In this document: positions 63,566 to 64,000 of the stretch, one piece after another | Layout: the number at the start of each line of letters is the position of its first letter | How positions within the stretch are numbered: position 1 is the first letter of the stretch | Origin: Sphingobium sp. AP50 | GTDB taxonomy: Bacteria > Pseudomonadota > Alphaproteobacteria > Sphingomonadales > Sphingomonadaceae | Direction: 5' to 3' | Assembly (NCBI RefSeq): GCF_900109095.1 | Contig: NZ_FNYZ01000001.1 | Span: 930,001-994,000, forward strand | DNA: 64,000 nucleotides | Made by a program: the position numbers and the translations under genes | Notes under the pieces: model-generated | The model's database searches: none | The model's input: the letters and a program-made list of their open reading frames with translations, nothing else | What the model was told of the DNA's origin: nothing

Positions 63566-64000
63566 ATGAGCAAGCAGCGTATCGGCGTCTATCCTGGCAC
63601 GTTCGACCCCGTCACCCTGGGGCATATGGACATCATCCGGCGCGGCGCGAAGCTGGTCGACAAGCTGGTGATCGGCGTCACCACCAATATCAGCAAGTCG
63701 CCCATGTTTTCCGACGAGGAGCGGCTGGAGATGGTGCGCCGCGAATGCGCGGGGATCGATACGGAGATCGTCGTCACTGGCTTCAATTCGCTGCTGATGG
63801 ACTTTGCCGAATCGCAGGGTGCCAGCGTGATCATCCGCGGGCTGCGCGCCGTCGCCGACTTCGAATATGAATATCAGATGGCGGGCATGAACCAGCAGAT
63901 CAACGGCCGGGTTGAGACGGTCTTCCTGATGGCGGACGTGTCGCTTCAGCCGATCGCATCGCGTCTGGTCAAGGAAATTGCGCTTTATGGCGGCCCGATC
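63566..64000 (+). CDS. coaD: Pantetheine-phosphate adenylyltransferase (partial, cut by window end)
   Basis: The first 145 codons of coaD run to the end of the window; no stop is reached. The protein adenylylates 4'-phosphopantetheine in coenzyme A synthesis. GTFDPVTLGHMDII contains the T/HxGH nucleotidyl-transfer motif, and IIRGLRAVADFEYE and SLQPIASRLVKEIA are the other conserved regions. Normal length is about 165 residues, so some 20 codons are missing. ATG follows ispA by four bases. Confidence 0.95.
   Translation, partial: MSKQRIGVYPGTFDPVTLGHMDIIRRGAKLVDKLVIGVTTNISKSPMFSDEERLEMVRRECAGIDTEIVVTGFNSLLMDFAESQGASVIIRGLRAVADFEYEYQMAGMNQQINGRVETVFLMADVSLQPIASRLVKEIALYGGPI

Overview
The window is chromosomal DNA of a GC-rich alphaproteobacterium, almost certainly a sphingomonad (Sphingobium/Sphingomonas-like). 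This rests on the gene order (sdhB-zapE-mdh-suc, rpsB-tsf-pyrH-frr-uppS-cdsA-dxr-rseP-bamA-skp-fabZ, aroB/aroK-xer-accA), the cysteine-free L31 protein, the lack of lpxD and lpxA beside skp and fabZ (sphingomonads carry glycosphingolipids instead of LPS), and abundant short palindromic repeats. It is mostly core genome. I saw no tRNA, rRNA, CRISPR array, prophage, transposase or plasmid function.

Layout. 1-3.7 kb: a nucleotidyltransferase converges on a three-gene, translationally coupled operon (TagF-like transferase, CDP-alcohol phosphotransferase, HIT protein) that looks like a phosphodiester headgroup or glycan module. 3.9-14.2 kb: TCA-cycle block (sdhB, thioesterase, zapE, mdh, sucD, sucA, sucB, lpd); sucC is missing from its usual place. 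14.3-24.4 kb: an orphan SUKH protein, a diguanylate cyclase, a crotonase-fold protein without catalytic glutamates, gph, glmU, a metallophosphoesterase, a DUF4274 protein, glmS and a secreted tyrosine phosphatase. 24.4-31.8 kb: a TonB-dependent receptor, a GNAT-nitrilase fusion, icd, psd and pssA.

32-43.6 kb: rpsB-tsf, then a long envelope and translation cluster (pyrH, frr, uppS, cdsA, dxr, rseP, bamA, skp, fabZ) and rpmE. 43.8-51.1 kb: aroK-aroB facing away from a small membrane protein, a 607-residue exported protein, a Xer recombinase, accA and an M48 protease. 51.3-54.5 kb: two Flp pilins, a Nudix hydrolase, bacterioferritin, its ferredoxin and a DUF418 membrane protein. 55-64 kb: BioC-like methyltransferase, GH43 xylosidase, a second diguanylate cyclase, DUF3052 protein, purL, a lipoprotein, xseB, ispA and a coaD gene cut by the window end.

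How the parts connect: the TCA genes feed succinyl-CoA and NADH metabolism; glmS and glmU supply UDP-GlcNAc; uppS, dxr and ispA supply isoprenoid carriers; cdsA, pssA and psd make phosphatidylethanolamine; bamA, skp, rseP and the M48 protease handle outer-membrane assembly and stress. The most interesting non-coding material is a multi-helix leader before mdh, a receptor leader that can hide its ribosome binding site, and three families of palindromic repeats lying between genes, one inside the 2-oxoglutarate dehydrogenase gene set and one supplying the likely start codon of a gene.
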